Numbered from the stretch's first letter, positions 9,101 through 20,061 are shown. The stretch is 39,752 nucleotides of DNA from an uncultured Clostridia bacterium (GCA_947631025.1 CANRKA010000008.1:1-39752); one strand, 5' to 3'. Notes: a model not told the origin generated them from the letters alone. Numbers and translations: made by a program.

Positions 9101-12100
9101 AAGATGACTTTTATTCAATAGGCTTAGACTCTTTAGATATTATAAAATTATCTTCAGTAATAATTAAGCAATTTAATGTTGAAATACCAGTTTCTAAATT
9201 ATACTCTTTGTCAAATATTAGACAAATTGCAGACTATGTTGATAATAACTCAAATAATCTAAAACAGGCAATAAAAAAGGCGTTAGATAGCAAATATTAT
9301 CCACTTTCTAATGCTCAAAAAAGAATTTACTATGCAAGTAAAATGTCTACAAATTCTTTAGTTTATAATATAAGTGGTGGATTATTAGTAGATTCTTTAT
9401 TAAATGAAAACAAAGTAAGTAAGATTTTTAATACTATAATACAAAAGCATAGTGCTTTTAGAACGTGTTTTAAAATTATAGAAGATGAGCCAAAACAAGT
9501 TGTATTAAAAGATGCAAAAATTAATATAAAATCTTTTAATACCAAAAACCAAAATGTTGAAGAATTAATAAATAATTTCCCAAAACAATTTGACTTTGAA
9601 AATGCTCCGCTTCTAAGAGTAGAATTGTATTATATAAATAATAAACAAACTCTATTATTAATAGATTCACACCATATTATTTTAGATGGAAGTTCTTTAA
9701 ATATATTAATAAATGAATTTTGCAAACTATATAATAATGAGGCTGTAGAAGAAGAAAAAGTAGATTATAAAGATTTTACAATATGGGAAAATGAATTTGT
9801 AAATAGTAAAGAAATCAAAAAACTTGAGGAAAATTGGCTTAATATTTTTAAAAATGTTGATATACCAGTTATAAACTTACCTTATGATTATCCTGTATCT
9901 CAGGTAAAAACATTTAATGGTAATACTATAAAATCAAAAATACCACAATCTACATTTAAAAAGCTTGAAATACTTGCTAAAAATAATCATGTTTCTCCAT
10001 ATGTACTATTTTTAAGTGCATTTTATGCAATGCTTTATAGATATACAGGTCAAGAGACAATAATTGTTGGAAGCCCTATCTCTGGAAGGTTTGACAGTTC
10101 TTTAGAAAATACAATAGGTATGTTTGTTAATAATATTCCTTTAGCTATTAATATAAATTCTGAAAGTTCTTTTATAGAATTTATGAATGTAATAAAAGAT
10201 AAAGTTATAACTGCTCTTGATAATGGATCCTATCCTTATGATATGCTAACAAAAGCCTTAAATTTAAAATCAAATACTAATTTATTTGATGTAATGTTTA
10301 CATATCAAAGCGAAAATAATGAATTACCTAAAATAGAAAATAAAGATATAGATATTATTTATGCAAATACAAAAACTGCTAAATATAATATATCTTTAGA
10401 AATTATACCTAATACAAATACAATTAATTTAGAATATAATACAGATTTATTTAAAGAAGAAACAGCAAAAGAATTTTTAAAACATTATTTGGTGGTTTTA
10501 GAAAATATAATTACTAATTCAGAAGCTAAACTATATAATTTAAACCTACTAACCAATGAAGAAAAAAATAAAATATTATATGAATTTAATGATACAAAAT
10601 TAGAATATCCTACAAATAAGACTGTTTCTATGCTTTTTGAAGAAAAGGCAAAACAAATACCAAACAAAACAGCACTTGTTTTTAAAAATAAAAGCTTAAC
10701 ATTTAAGCAATTAGATGAAAAATCTAATGAACTTGCCAATTATTTAAGAAGCATAAATATTGAAAAAAATGATATTGTTGGAATTATGTTAGAGCGTTCT
10801 TTAGAATTAATTATTAGTATTCTAGCTTCTTTAAAATGCGGATGTTGTTATATACCAATAGACCCAAACTTTCCAAATGAAAGAATTAACTATATGTTAA
10901 AAAATAGTAATTCTAAAATATTATTAACATCTGAGAAAACCTATAATAAAACAAGTTTTAATAATAAATTAGTTGTTAATTTAGATAATTTAAATGTTTA
11001 TAATGGAAATAGCACTAAGCTAGAAAATATAAATACACCAAACGACAACTCTTATATTATTTATACTTCTGGCTCTACTGGTACCCCTAAGGGAGTTGTT
11101 TTAAAACATAAATCATTAACTAATTTAGCTTATTATTTAAATGAAAATTTAGGATTTTTTAAAGAAAAGGAAAATACTATTGTTTCTATAACTACTGCTA
11201 GTTTTGACATTTTCCTATTTGAAACAATTATGTGTCTTCAAGCAGGAGTTAAAGTTGTTGTTGCAACAGAAGACGAGCAAAGAATACCTAGTAAATTAAA
11301 CAGCCTAATACAAAATAATAACGCAACTGCTATACAAATGACACCTTCAAGAATGCAATTTTTTATAGAAAATATAGGTGATATGCCTAATTTAAAAGAT
11401 TTAAAATATGTAACTCTTGCAGGAGAACCTTTAAGCAAAGATTTACTTAAAGAACTTTTAAAAATTGGTATAAAAAAGGTTTATAATGGTTATGGGCCTT
11501 CCGAAACAACAGTATTTTCTACTTTTACAGATGTAACAAATCAAGATATAGTAACAATTGGAAAACCTTTAGCAAACACACAAATTTATATTTTAGATAA
11601 AAATATGTCACCATGCCCTATTGGTGTTCCTGGTGAGCTATATATAGCTGGAGATGGTGTAGGAAATGGATATTTAAATAATATAGAATTAACACAAAAA
11701 AGTTTTATTCCAAATCCTTTTATACCAAATTCTACTATGTATAAGGTAGGAGATTTGTGTAAATGGCTCAAAAATGGAGAAATTCTATGTTTAGGTAGAG
11801 TTGATAACCAAATAAAAATTAGAGGTTTGAGAATTGAACTTGAAGAAATAGAAAACAGAATTTTAAGTTTTCCTTTTATAAAAAAATGTGTTGTTGTAAA
11901 GAAAACAATGAATACAAGAGAATTTATTTGTGCATATTACATTGCTGATAAAAGAATTAAAGTTTCTGACTTAAGAGCACATTTAGCAAAAAATTTGCCA
12001 GATTATATGATACCAAGTTACTTTACTGCTTTAAGTGATTTTCCATATACACCAAATGGAAAAATAGATAAAAAATCTTTACCAATGCCTGAATTAGGTA

Positions 12101-13573
12101 AAAACAAAACAAATAATTTTGTTGCGCCAAAAACAGACTTAGAAATTAAGCTTGCAAACATCTTCGAAAATATATTATCTACTAGTCCTATTGGTGTAAC
12201 CGATAACTTCTTCGAATTGGGAGGAGACTCTATACTTGCAATGAGGCTAAATATAGAACTTTTAAAAATATCTAGTAAAATTACATATGCAGATATCTTT
12301 GAAAATCCAACTATTTCCGGCTTAATTACACTTATAGAATCTACAAAAAACATAGAAACACATTTAAATAATATAGATAATTCAAAATATGAAAAATTAT
12401 TGAATAAAAATGTTGAGTTTCCAAAGGTTATAAAGAAAACTCCATGTAAAAATTTATTACTAACAGGAGCAACTGGATTTTTAGGAATTCATGTGCTAGA
12501 CTCTTTTTTAAGAAATGATTTAGGAAATGTTTTTTGTATAGTTAGAGATGAACCAGGTATTAGTGCTGAAACTAAATTACTTAATAAATTAAATTATTAT
12601 TTTGGAGAAAAATATAACAATTTAATTAATAAAAAAATATTTATAATAAATGGCGATATTTCTAAAGATAATTTAGGCTTAAGCCAAAGAATGTATTATA
12701 ATTTAGGAATAACAATAAATGCTGTTATAAACTGTGCTGCAAAAGTAGACCACTTTGGAAAATATGAAACATTTTATAATATAAATGTAAAGGGTGTACA
12801 AAATTTAATAGATTTTTGTAATATTTATAAAAAGAAATTTTATCAAGTTTCTACTTTAAGTGTTTCTGGTAATTCTTTTGTAGATGACTATGCTACAGAG
12901 CAGAGCTTTACAGAAGATAAAGAATTTAGAGAAAATAATTTTTACATAAATCAAACTATAAATAACGTATATATTAAAACTAAATTTGAAGCAGAAAATC
13001 TTGTTTTAGATAATATTTTAAATGGATTAGATGGCTATATTTTAAGAGTTCGGAAATTTAATGCCAAGATTTAAAGATGGCGTATTTCAAGAAAATTATA
13101 GCGATAATGCATATTTAAATAGACTAAAGGCATTTTTACAAATTGGAAGTATTCCAAAAAATATTTATAACGCATATTTAGAATTTACACCAATAGATTA
13201 CTGTGCAGATGCAATAATTAAATTACTACAATATTCAAACAGTAATAATAGAATTTTTCATTTATTTAATCATAATCATGTTTATTTGAAAAAACTATTG
13301 GAATTTTTAAAAGCTTTAAATTATAATATAAGTGTTATTAATGAAAAAGAATTTAAACAAACTATTACTAAAATATTAAGTGATGATTCTAAAAAGTCTA
13401 TGCTTAATAATCTAGTAAACGATTTTGGAAAAGATTTTGATTTAAAATATGAAAGCAATATTAAAATTAAGTCTGATTTTACAATAAAATATTTAAATGA
13501 AATTGGGTTTAATTGGCCAAATATAGACTTAAATTATATAGAATACATTTTAAAACTAATAGAAAGTAGGTAA
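6151..13573 (+). CDS. Two-module nonribosomal peptide synthetase C-A-T-C-A-T-R with terminal thioester reductase; +1 frameshift at about 13051 splits it into ORFs 6142..13074 and 13061..13573
   Basis: C1 HHLLGDSW; A1 YTSGSTGKPKG; T1 IGLDSLDI; C2 HHIILDG; A2 YTSGSTGTPKG; T2 LGGDSIL; reductase LLLTGATGFLG, QVSTLSVSG, YIKTK. Removing C13051 restores YILRVGNLMPRFKDGVFQ across the break. Confidence 0.93.
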
Positions 13574-13579
13574 ATAATA

Positions 13580-15400
13580 ATGACTGTAGTTGAAAATTTA
13601 TTATTATTAGTACTATCTGCACTTACTGTTGTAACTTTACTTTATAATTTATTAAAATCGCAGAGACACTCTCAATTAAAAAATATTTTTATTTGCATAT
13701 TGTCTTTACTGTTATGTTGGTTTTTTGGACTTATATTCCAAATAGTATGTTGCCAAAAATTTAATGCAAACCCACTATTTTTTGAAAACTTCATATATAT
13801 TTCAGCTTGTACAGTTCCGGTTTTTATTTTATTTTTAGCAATTTCTTTTGTAAAAACAAAAATAGAGTTTACTAAAAAATATTTATTATTTTTCATAGTG
13901 CCAATTATCTCTTTATTGGTACTATGGACAAATAATTATCACCATTTATTTTATATTACATATTCAACCAATATTAAAGAAACAGTTTTTGGTCCGTACT
14001 TTATAATACATTCAATTTATTCGTATGCATGTGTAGGAATTGGAATACTGCTTTTATTAATATATAGTATTAAAAATTCAGGCTTATTTTCTAAGCAATC
14101 TTTATTATTTGTTATTGGTACTACATTTTGCTTATTAATTAATGTATTATCTACATTTGGAATACTAGACTTATCAATTTACGCAACTCCTATGTCTTTT
14201 ACAATTGCAATATTATGCTACTCTGTTGCTGTATTTAAATTTAACTTTTTAAGTATTTCACCAATAGCACTTCAAAAGGTTGTAGATAAAATGTCTGATA
14301 GTTATTTAGTACTAGATGAAACAAACCAAATTACAGACTTTAATAAATCTTTATTAGAAACATTTAAGGTTTTTGATAATCAAATTAGAAACCATAATAT
14401 GTTTGATGTACTAAAAAGTTCTAATATTGAACTTTCTAGGGAAAACTATAATAATTTATTAAATAAAGCAAAAGAAACAGGACACACTGTTCATATAGAA
14501 AAGTATTTTAGTAAAATTGATAAATATTTTAATATAGAAATTAGCGCAATTTATTCTGAAAATATGTTTTTAGGAACATTAATTCTTTTAAAAGATATTA
14601 CACAGCACGTAATAGATCTGAAAACAATTGAAGATAATCAAGACATACTTATGGAACAAGAACGTTTAGCTTCTTTAGGACAATTAATTGGTGGTATTTC
14701 GCATAACTTAAAAACACCTATAATGTCTATTTCTGGAGCAGCAGAAGGCTTAAGCGACTTAATTAAAGAGTATGATGCATCTATTGGGGACAGTGAGGTT
14801 ACAAATGAAGACCACCACGAAATTGCAAAAGATATGTATGGATGGATTGAAAAAATTAGAAGTTACACAGAATATATGTCAGATATTATTACAACAGTTA
14901 AAGGACAAGCAGTAACATTATCTAGCGAAAATAATGTAGACTTTACAATAGATGAATTAATAAAAAGAATTAATATATTAATGAAACATGAACTTAAAAA
15001 TGCATTAATTAATTTGAATATAAATTTAAATATAGACCCAAATACTAAATTAGATGGAGATGTTAATAGTTTAGTTCAAGTTGTAAATAATTTAATTTCC
15101 AATAGCATACAAGCATATAACGGAGAAAAAAATAAACAAATTAATTTAAATGTAAGTAAAAATGAAAATGCAATAGAAATTGCCATTGAAGATTTTGGAT
15201 GTGGAATTAGTAAAGAAGTACAAAGCAAATTATTTAAAGAAATGATTACAACAAAAGGAAAGAACGGTTCTGGACTTGGATTGTTTATGTCTTACTCAAC
15301 AATAAAAGCACACTTTAATGGAAATATGACATTTGAATCTGAAAAAGGAAAAGGTACAAAATTTATAATTAGTTTGCCAATAACAATAAAGACACATTAG
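13580..15400 (+). CDS. Membrane sensor histidine kinase: N-terminal 7TM region, PAS-like, HisKA, HATPase
   Basis: About 7 TM helices, then LASLGQLIGGISHNLKTP (H box), N box VNNLISNSIQAY, G boxes IEDFGCGIS and GSGLGLF. Begins 6 bp after the NRPS stop. Confidence 0.9.
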   Translation: MTVVENLLLLVLSALTVVTLLYNLLKSQRHSQLKNIFICILSLLLCWFFGLIFQIVCCQKFNANPLFFENFIYISACTVPVFILFLAISFVKTKIEFTKKYLLFFIVPIISLLVLWTNNYHHLFYITYSTNIKETVFGPYFIIHSIYSYACVGIGILLLLIYSIKNSGLFSKQSLLFVIGTTFCLLINVLSTFGILDLSIYATPMSFTIAILCYSVAVFKFNFLSISPIALQKVVDKMSDSYLVLDETNQITDFNKSLLETFKVFDNQIRNHNMFDVLKSSNIELSRENYNNLLNKAKETGHTVHIEKYFSKIDKYFNIEISAIYSENMFLGTLILLKDITQHVIDLKTIEDNQDILMEQERLASLGQLIGGISHNLKTPIMSISGAAEGLSDLIKEYDASIGDSEVTNEDHHEIAKDMYGWIEKIRSYTEYMSDIITTVKGQAVTLSSENNVDFTIDELIKRINILMKHELKNALINLNINLNIDPNTKLDGDVNSLVQVVNNLISNSIQAYNGEKNKQINLNVSKNENAIEIAIEDFGCGISKEVQSKLFKEMITTKGKNGSGLGLFMSYSTIKAHFNGNMTFESEKGKGTKFIISLPITIKTH

Positions 15401-15422
15401 AAATATAATTATCTACAATCGT

Positions 15423-15461
15423 ATTTTACAGCTATTTTACATTTTTCGATGTTAATTTACA
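15423..15461 (+). promoter_or_regulatory. Three direct repeats ATTTTACA/ATTTTACA/AATTTACA upstream of the response-regulator promoter
   Basis: Start positions 15423, 15434 and 15454, spaced about one and two helical turns. Confidence 0.4.
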
Positions 15462-15478
15462 TTTTTTTGCAATTTCTA

Positions 15479-15507
15479 TTGATTTTCTCTTATTTTCTGT
15501 ATATAAT
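15479..15507 (+). promoter_or_regulatory. Sigma-A promoter of the HD-GYP response regulator
   Basis: TTGATT-N17-TATAAT, same hexamers as the NRPS promoter. Confidence 0.7.
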
Positions 15508-15543
15508 ATGTTAAATTTTATTTCTTGGGAAGGAGAATATCAT

Positions 15544-16605
15544 ATGAGAAAAAACATGCAAGACAGAAGCTCTTCTAATGGTTATAAAATTATAGCAGTT
15601 GATGATGAAGAAGGAATTGTAGATTCTTTATCTATTTTCCTTAAGCGTTCTGGTTATGACTTCACAGGTGTTACAAATCCACAAGATGCTATTGAACTTG
15701 TTAAAAAAGAGCATTTTGATTTAATGATTTTAGACTTTATGATGTATCCCCTTCATGGAGACCAAGTTGTAGAAGAAATTCGTAAGTTTAATAAAGATTT
15801 ATATATTTTATTACTTACAGGACATAAAGATTTAGCTCCACCTTTAGAAACAATTAGAAGATTAGATATTCAAGGATATTGCGAAAAAAGCGATAAATTT
15901 GACCAACTATTACTTTTAATTGAATCTGGAATTAAATCTATTAGTCAAATGAATGAAATAAAAAGAATTAATGAAGAACTTTCCGAAGCAAATGACGAAT
16001 TGGAAAAAGCTTATATGGAAAGTATAGAAACTTTAAGATATACAGTTGAAGCAAAAGACCCTTATACAAGAGGTCATTCTGATAGAGTTTCCTCATATTC
16101 TGTATTAATAGGTCAAAAGTTAGGTTTATCTGAGGATGATTTAAGAATTTTGCGTATAGGTGGTCTATTTCACGATATAGGTAAAATTGGAATTCCTGAT
16201 AGTATTTTACTAAAAGAATCTAAACTTTCAGATGATGAATATTCTCAAATAAAAAATCACCCATCAATTGGTGAACATATACTTTCTAATGCAACTATCT
16301 TTAAAGATATGATACCAATTGTAAAACATCATCACGAAAGATTTGATGGAAGAGGCTATCCTAGCCAACTTGAAGGAAACAATATTCCATATATGGCAAG
16401 AATATCTGCAGTAGCAGATACATTTGATGCAATGACCTCAAAAAGGTCATATAGAGACCCTCTACCTTTAGAAGTAGTAATAAATGAAATAAAAAAATGT
16501 TCTGGAACTCAATTTGACCCAGAAATTGCACAAACATTTATAAATATATTGGAAAATGAATACGAAAAAATAGAAGAAATTCAAAAAAAGTTTCCAATTA
16601 ATTAA
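15544..16605 (+). CDS. Response regulator: receiver domain plus HD-GYP domain (probable c-di-GMP phosphodiesterase)
   Basis: IIAVDDEEGIVDSL, DLMILDFMM receiver motifs; FHDIGKIGIPD ... HHERFDGRGYPSQL HD-GYP motifs; AAGGAG RBS before ATG 15544. Confidence 0.95.
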   Translation: MRKNMQDRSSSNGYKIIAVDDEEGIVDSLSIFLKRSGYDFTGVTNPQDAIELVKKEHFDLMILDFMMYPLHGDQVVEEIRKFNKDLYILLLTGHKDLAPPLETIRRLDIQGYCEKSDKFDQLLLLIESGIKSISQMNEIKRINEELSEANDELEKAYMESIETLRYTVEAKDPYTRGHSDRVSSYSVLIGQKLGLSEDDLRILRIGGLFHDIGKIGIPDSILLKESKLSDDEYSQIKNHPSIGEHILSNATIFKDMIPIVKHHHERFDGRGYPSQLEGNNIPYMARISAVADTFDAMTSKRSYRDPLPLEVVINEIKKCSGTQFDPEIAQTFINILENEYEKIEEIQKKFPIN

Positions 16606-16661
16606 ATTTTGGTATTAATATAAATATTAATATATATAATTAAATAAAAGGAGGATTTATT

Positions 16662-17405
16662 ATGACAGCATCAGAAATTAGAACACAAGCTCGTAAAAGT
16701 TTAACAGGCAAATGGGGAAAAGCAGCTTTAGCAACATTAATATTTGGAGTGATTAACTATATTATAGGATTTGTATTAGGATTAGTTCCTGTAGTAGGTT
16801 CAATAGTAGCTAGTATTATTTCACTTCCATTATCTTTTGGATTTACAGTTGTTGTAATGACAAAAATAAAAAGAGGAGAAGATTTTACATACTTAGAATT
16901 CTTTTCAAATGGTTTCAATAATTTCGTAAAAGTATGGCAAGCTACATTATGGATATTAGTTAAAATAATACTTCCACTTGTTATTGCTATTGTAGCAGCA
17001 ATTATTATGGTAGTTGGTTTTTCAATGTCAGCAGCAGGTAACGGATTTGGAATAGTTTTAGGAATTATAGGATTAATTGGTTACATAGCTGGACTTATTT
17101 GGACTGCTGTAAAAAGCTATTTATATAAATTAAGTCTTTATATAATGAACGATAACCCAGATATGTCTGCTAAAGAAGCTGTAGAAAAAAGTGCAGAACT
17201 AATGAATGGTCACAGATGGTCATACTTCTGGCTACAATTATCTTTCATAGGATGGATAATTTTAGGAGCTCTTGTATGTGGTATTGGTATGTTTTGGGTA
17301 CTTCCATATATGCAAGTTGCTACAGTTGCATTTTATGATGAACTAGCTGGAAATAAAGAAACAAAAGTAGAAGAGCCCGAAGAAAATAATCCAATTAGTG
17401 AATAA
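16662..17405 (+). CDS. DUF975 family integral membrane protein
   Basis: N-terminus MTASEIRTQARKSLTGKWGKAALATLIFGVI and multi-TM pattern typical of DUF975. Confidence 0.85.
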   Translation: MTASEIRTQARKSLTGKWGKAALATLIFGVINYIIGFVLGLVPVVGSIVASIISLPLSFGFTVVVMTKIKRGEDFTYLEFFSNGFNNFVKVWQATLWILVKIILPLVIAIVAAIIMVVGFSMSAAGNGFGIVLGIIGLIGYIAGLIWTAVKSYLYKLSLYIMNDNPDMSAKEAVEKSAELMNGHRWSYFWLQLSFIGWIILGALVCGIGMFWVLPYMQVATVAFYDELAGNKETKVEEPEENNPISE

Positions 17406-17409
17406 AAAT

Positions 17410-17440
17410 AAAAAAACTCAGATAACTCTGAGTTTTTTTA
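17410..17440. terminator. Rho-independent terminator
   Basis: AAAAAACTCAGA-TAAC-TCTGAGTTTTTT. Confidence 0.92.
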
Positions 17441-17448
17441 TTTGCTTT

Positions 17449-17841
17449 TTAATTATATAAAAGTGTATTATTTATATTTCTAATAAAACATATTATTGAA
17501 ACAATAACACAAATAAAAATTATAATTTTACTATTTTTATTTATAAATTTCTTTAGAGTTTTTTTATTATTTTTTATATCGTATAACTCCCATATTACAC
17601 ATATTATAAATAAAATAACTAATGGTATTCCTAATATATTATATTTAAGGGAAAGTAATATATCTCCATGAAGCAGGCTTATTATTGACCTAGTAATTCC
17701 ACAACCAGTACATGGAATTTTAAATAAATTATATATTAGGCACATACGTATATTAAAAGTATATAATGTAAATATAAATATTAATATAATTATATATGGG
17801 GTAAAATTTTTAACTTTATTTAACATTGTTATTTTCTCCAT
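17449..17841 (-). CDS. DUF2752 family membrane protein
   Basis: PCTGCGITRSIISLLHGDILLSLKYN motif; start abuts the tex stop (TAA|ATG). Confidence 0.85.
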   Translation of the reverse strand: MEKITMLNKVKNFTPYIIILIFIFTLYTFNIRMCLIYNLFKIPCTGCGITRSIISLLHGDILLSLKYNILGIPLVILFIICVIWELYDIKNNKKTLKKFINKNSKIIIFICVIVSIICFIRNINNTLLYN

Positions 17842-20016
17842 TTATACTTTCATAGATAATTTTACCTTTTGTCTTTCATTATCTATTCCTATTACTTTTA
17901 CTTTTACTATATCTCCTATTGAAACTATGTCTGATGGATTTTTTACAAATTTGTCTGATAATTCTGATATGTGAACTAAGCCATCATGTTTTACACCAAT
18001 ATCTACAAATGCTCCAAAGTCTATTACATTTCTTACTGTTCCTGTTAATATCATTCCTTCTTTTAGGTCTTCAAATTTTAGTACATCTTGTCTTAATATT
18101 GGTTTAGGCATTTCGTCACGAGGGTCTCTTCCTGGTTTTGATAGTTCTTCTATTATATCTTTTAATGTAGGTTCTCCAATTTCTAATTCTTGAGCAATCT
18201 TATTTGTATTTAGTTCATTTAATTTTGCTCTTAGGCTACCTATTTTTTCTTTATCTAATAAATCTTCTTTTTTATATTCTAATTTATTTAATAATTTTTC
18301 TACTGCATCATAACTTTCTGGATGAACTGCTGTTGTATCTATTGGATTATTTCCTCCAACTATTCTTAAGAAACCTGCACATTGTTCATAAGCTACCTTA
18401 CCTAATTTTGGTACTTTTAGTAATTCTTTTCTGTTTTTTAATTTTCCATTTTCATCTCTATATTTTACAATATTTTTGCTTATTGTTTTATTTAAACCTG
18501 AAACATAAGATAAAAGTGAAGGTGTTGCTGTATTTACATCTACTCCAACTTTATTAACACTGTCTTCTACAACTCCTGTAAGGCTTTCTTCTAGCTTCTT
18601 TTGGTTTACATCGTGTTGATATTGTCCTACACCTATTGCTTTTGGGTCTATTTTTACAAGTTCTGCTAGTGGGTCTTGAAGCCTTCTTGCAATAGAAATT
18701 GCTCCTCTTATAGAAACATTTATATCTGGATATTCTTCTGTTGCAAGCTTAGAAGCTGAATAAACAGATGCTCCCGCTTCGCTAACTATTGCATAACTTA
18801 AATTTAGGTTATTTTCTTTTATCATATCTGCTACAAACATTTCAGATTCTCTGGATGCTGTTCCATTTCCTATAGAAATCATATTTACATTATATTTTTT
18901 AATTAAATTTAAAAGTTCCTTTTTTGCGCCTTCTACATCGTTTTGTGGCTCTGTTGGGTATACAGTTGTATAATCTAAAAGTTTTCCTGTATCATCTATA
19001 ATTGCTATTTTGCAACCAGTTCTATATGCTGGGTCAAATCCCATTACAATCATATCTTTTATTGGAGCCCCTAGTAATAATTGTTTTGCATTTTTTCCAA
19101 ATACTTTTATTGCTTTTTCTTCTGCCTTTTCTGTTAAATCTGCTCTTATTTCTCTATCTATAGAAGGTTCTATTAATCTTTTATAACTATCTAAAATTGT
19201 GTCTTCTAGCATTGCTTTAAACTGTGTATCGCCTTTTATTACATCTTTTTTTATGTATTCTAATATTTTTTCTTCTGGCTTTTCTAAAGATACTTTTAAA
19301 AACTTTTCCTTTTCTCCTCTATTAACTGCTAAAATTCTATGGCTTGGAATTGTTCTTATTGTTTCATTAAAATTATAATACATTTCGTAACTAGATTTTG
19401 TTTCTTCATCTATTGCTTTTGTATTTAATGTTCCTTCCCTATAACATATTCTTTTTATTTGTTTTCTATATTTTGGTTCATCTGAAATTATTTCTGCTAT
19501 TATGTCTAAGGCTCCTTGTATAGCTTCTTCTACATTATTTACAATTTTATCATTATTTTTTTGGTCGTCTTTTGGTGTTGTTACAAACTCATTTGCAATT
19601 TCTTCTATTGGTTTTGTTTCTTCTTGCTTATATATTATTTTTGCTAATGGCTCTAGACCTTTTGCTTTTGCAACTGTTGCTCTTGTTTTCTTTTTTTGTT
19701 TATATGGTCTATAAATATCTTCTACTTCTGCTAATGTTTTTGCAATTGCAATTGAGCTACCTATTTCATCTGTTAATTTTCCTTGTTCTTCTATTATTTT
19801 AAGAACTTCTTGTTTCCTTTGTTCTAAATTTCTTAAATATGTAAGTCTTTCTCCTAATGTTCTTAAAATTTCATCACTTAAACCACCTGTTGCTTCTTTT
19901 CTATAACGCGCAATAAATGGAATTGTATTTCCTTCATCTATTAATTTTACTGCTGCTTCTACTTGAGTATTTTTTACACCTAATTCTTGTGCAATTGTTT
20001 TTATTATCTCTTGCAT
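17842..20016 (-). CDS. tex: Tex family RNA-binding transcriptional accessory protein with C-terminal S1 domain
   Basis: GNTIPFIARYRKEATGGLSDEILRTL, YqgF-like core MGFDPAYRTGCKIAIID, helix-hairpin-helix, S1 domain GMILTGTVRNVIDFGAFVDIGVKHDGLVHISELS. GGAGG positions the start at the second ATG. Confidence 0.96.
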   Translation of the reverse strand: MQEIIKTIAQELGVKNTQVEAAVKLIDEGNTIPFIARYRKEATGGLSDEILRTLGERLTYLRNLEQRKQEVLKIIEEQGKLTDEIGSSIAIAKTLAEVEDIYRPYKQKKKTRATVAKAKGLEPLAKIIYKQEETKPIEEIANEFVTTPKDDQKNNDKIVNNVEEAIQGALDIIAEIISDEPKYRKQIKRICYREGTLNTKAIDEETKSSYEMYYNFNETIRTIPSHRILAVNRGEKEKFLKVSLEKPEEKILEYIKKDVIKGDTQFKAMLEDTILDSYKRLIEPSIDREIRADLTEKAEEKAIKVFGKNAKQLLLGAPIKDMIVMGFDPAYRTGCKIAIIDDTGKLLDYTTVYPTEPQNDVEGAKKELLNLIKKYNVNMISIGNGTASRESEMFVADMIKENNLNLSYAIVSEAGASVYSASKLATEEYPDINVSIRGAISIARRLQDPLAELVKIDPKAIGVGQYQHDVNQKKLEESLTGVVEDSVNKVGVDVNTATPSLLSYVSGLNKTISKNIVKYRDENGKLKNRKELLKVPKLGKVAYEQCAGFLRIVGGNNPIDTTAVHPESYDAVEKLLNKLEYKKEDLLDKEKIGSLRAKLNELNTNKIAQELEIGEPTLKDIIEELSKPGRDPRDEMPKPILRQDVLKFEDLKEGMILTGTVRNVIDFGAFVDIGVKHDGLVHISELSDKFVKNPSDIVSIGDIVKVKVIGIDNERQKVKLSMKV

Positions 20017-20061
20017 TTTTTCCTCCATAATTAGATTTTTGACATTTATTTTATTGTTATT

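Noticed and set aside
12018-12353. 111-aa minus-strand ORF inside the NRPS
   Set aside because: Antisense of the A2/T2 region with no recognisable domain or RBS.
13061-13573. 170-aa ORF as an independent gene
   Set aside because: No RBS and its sequence is the C-terminal half of the NRPS reductase; treated as a frameshifted continuation.
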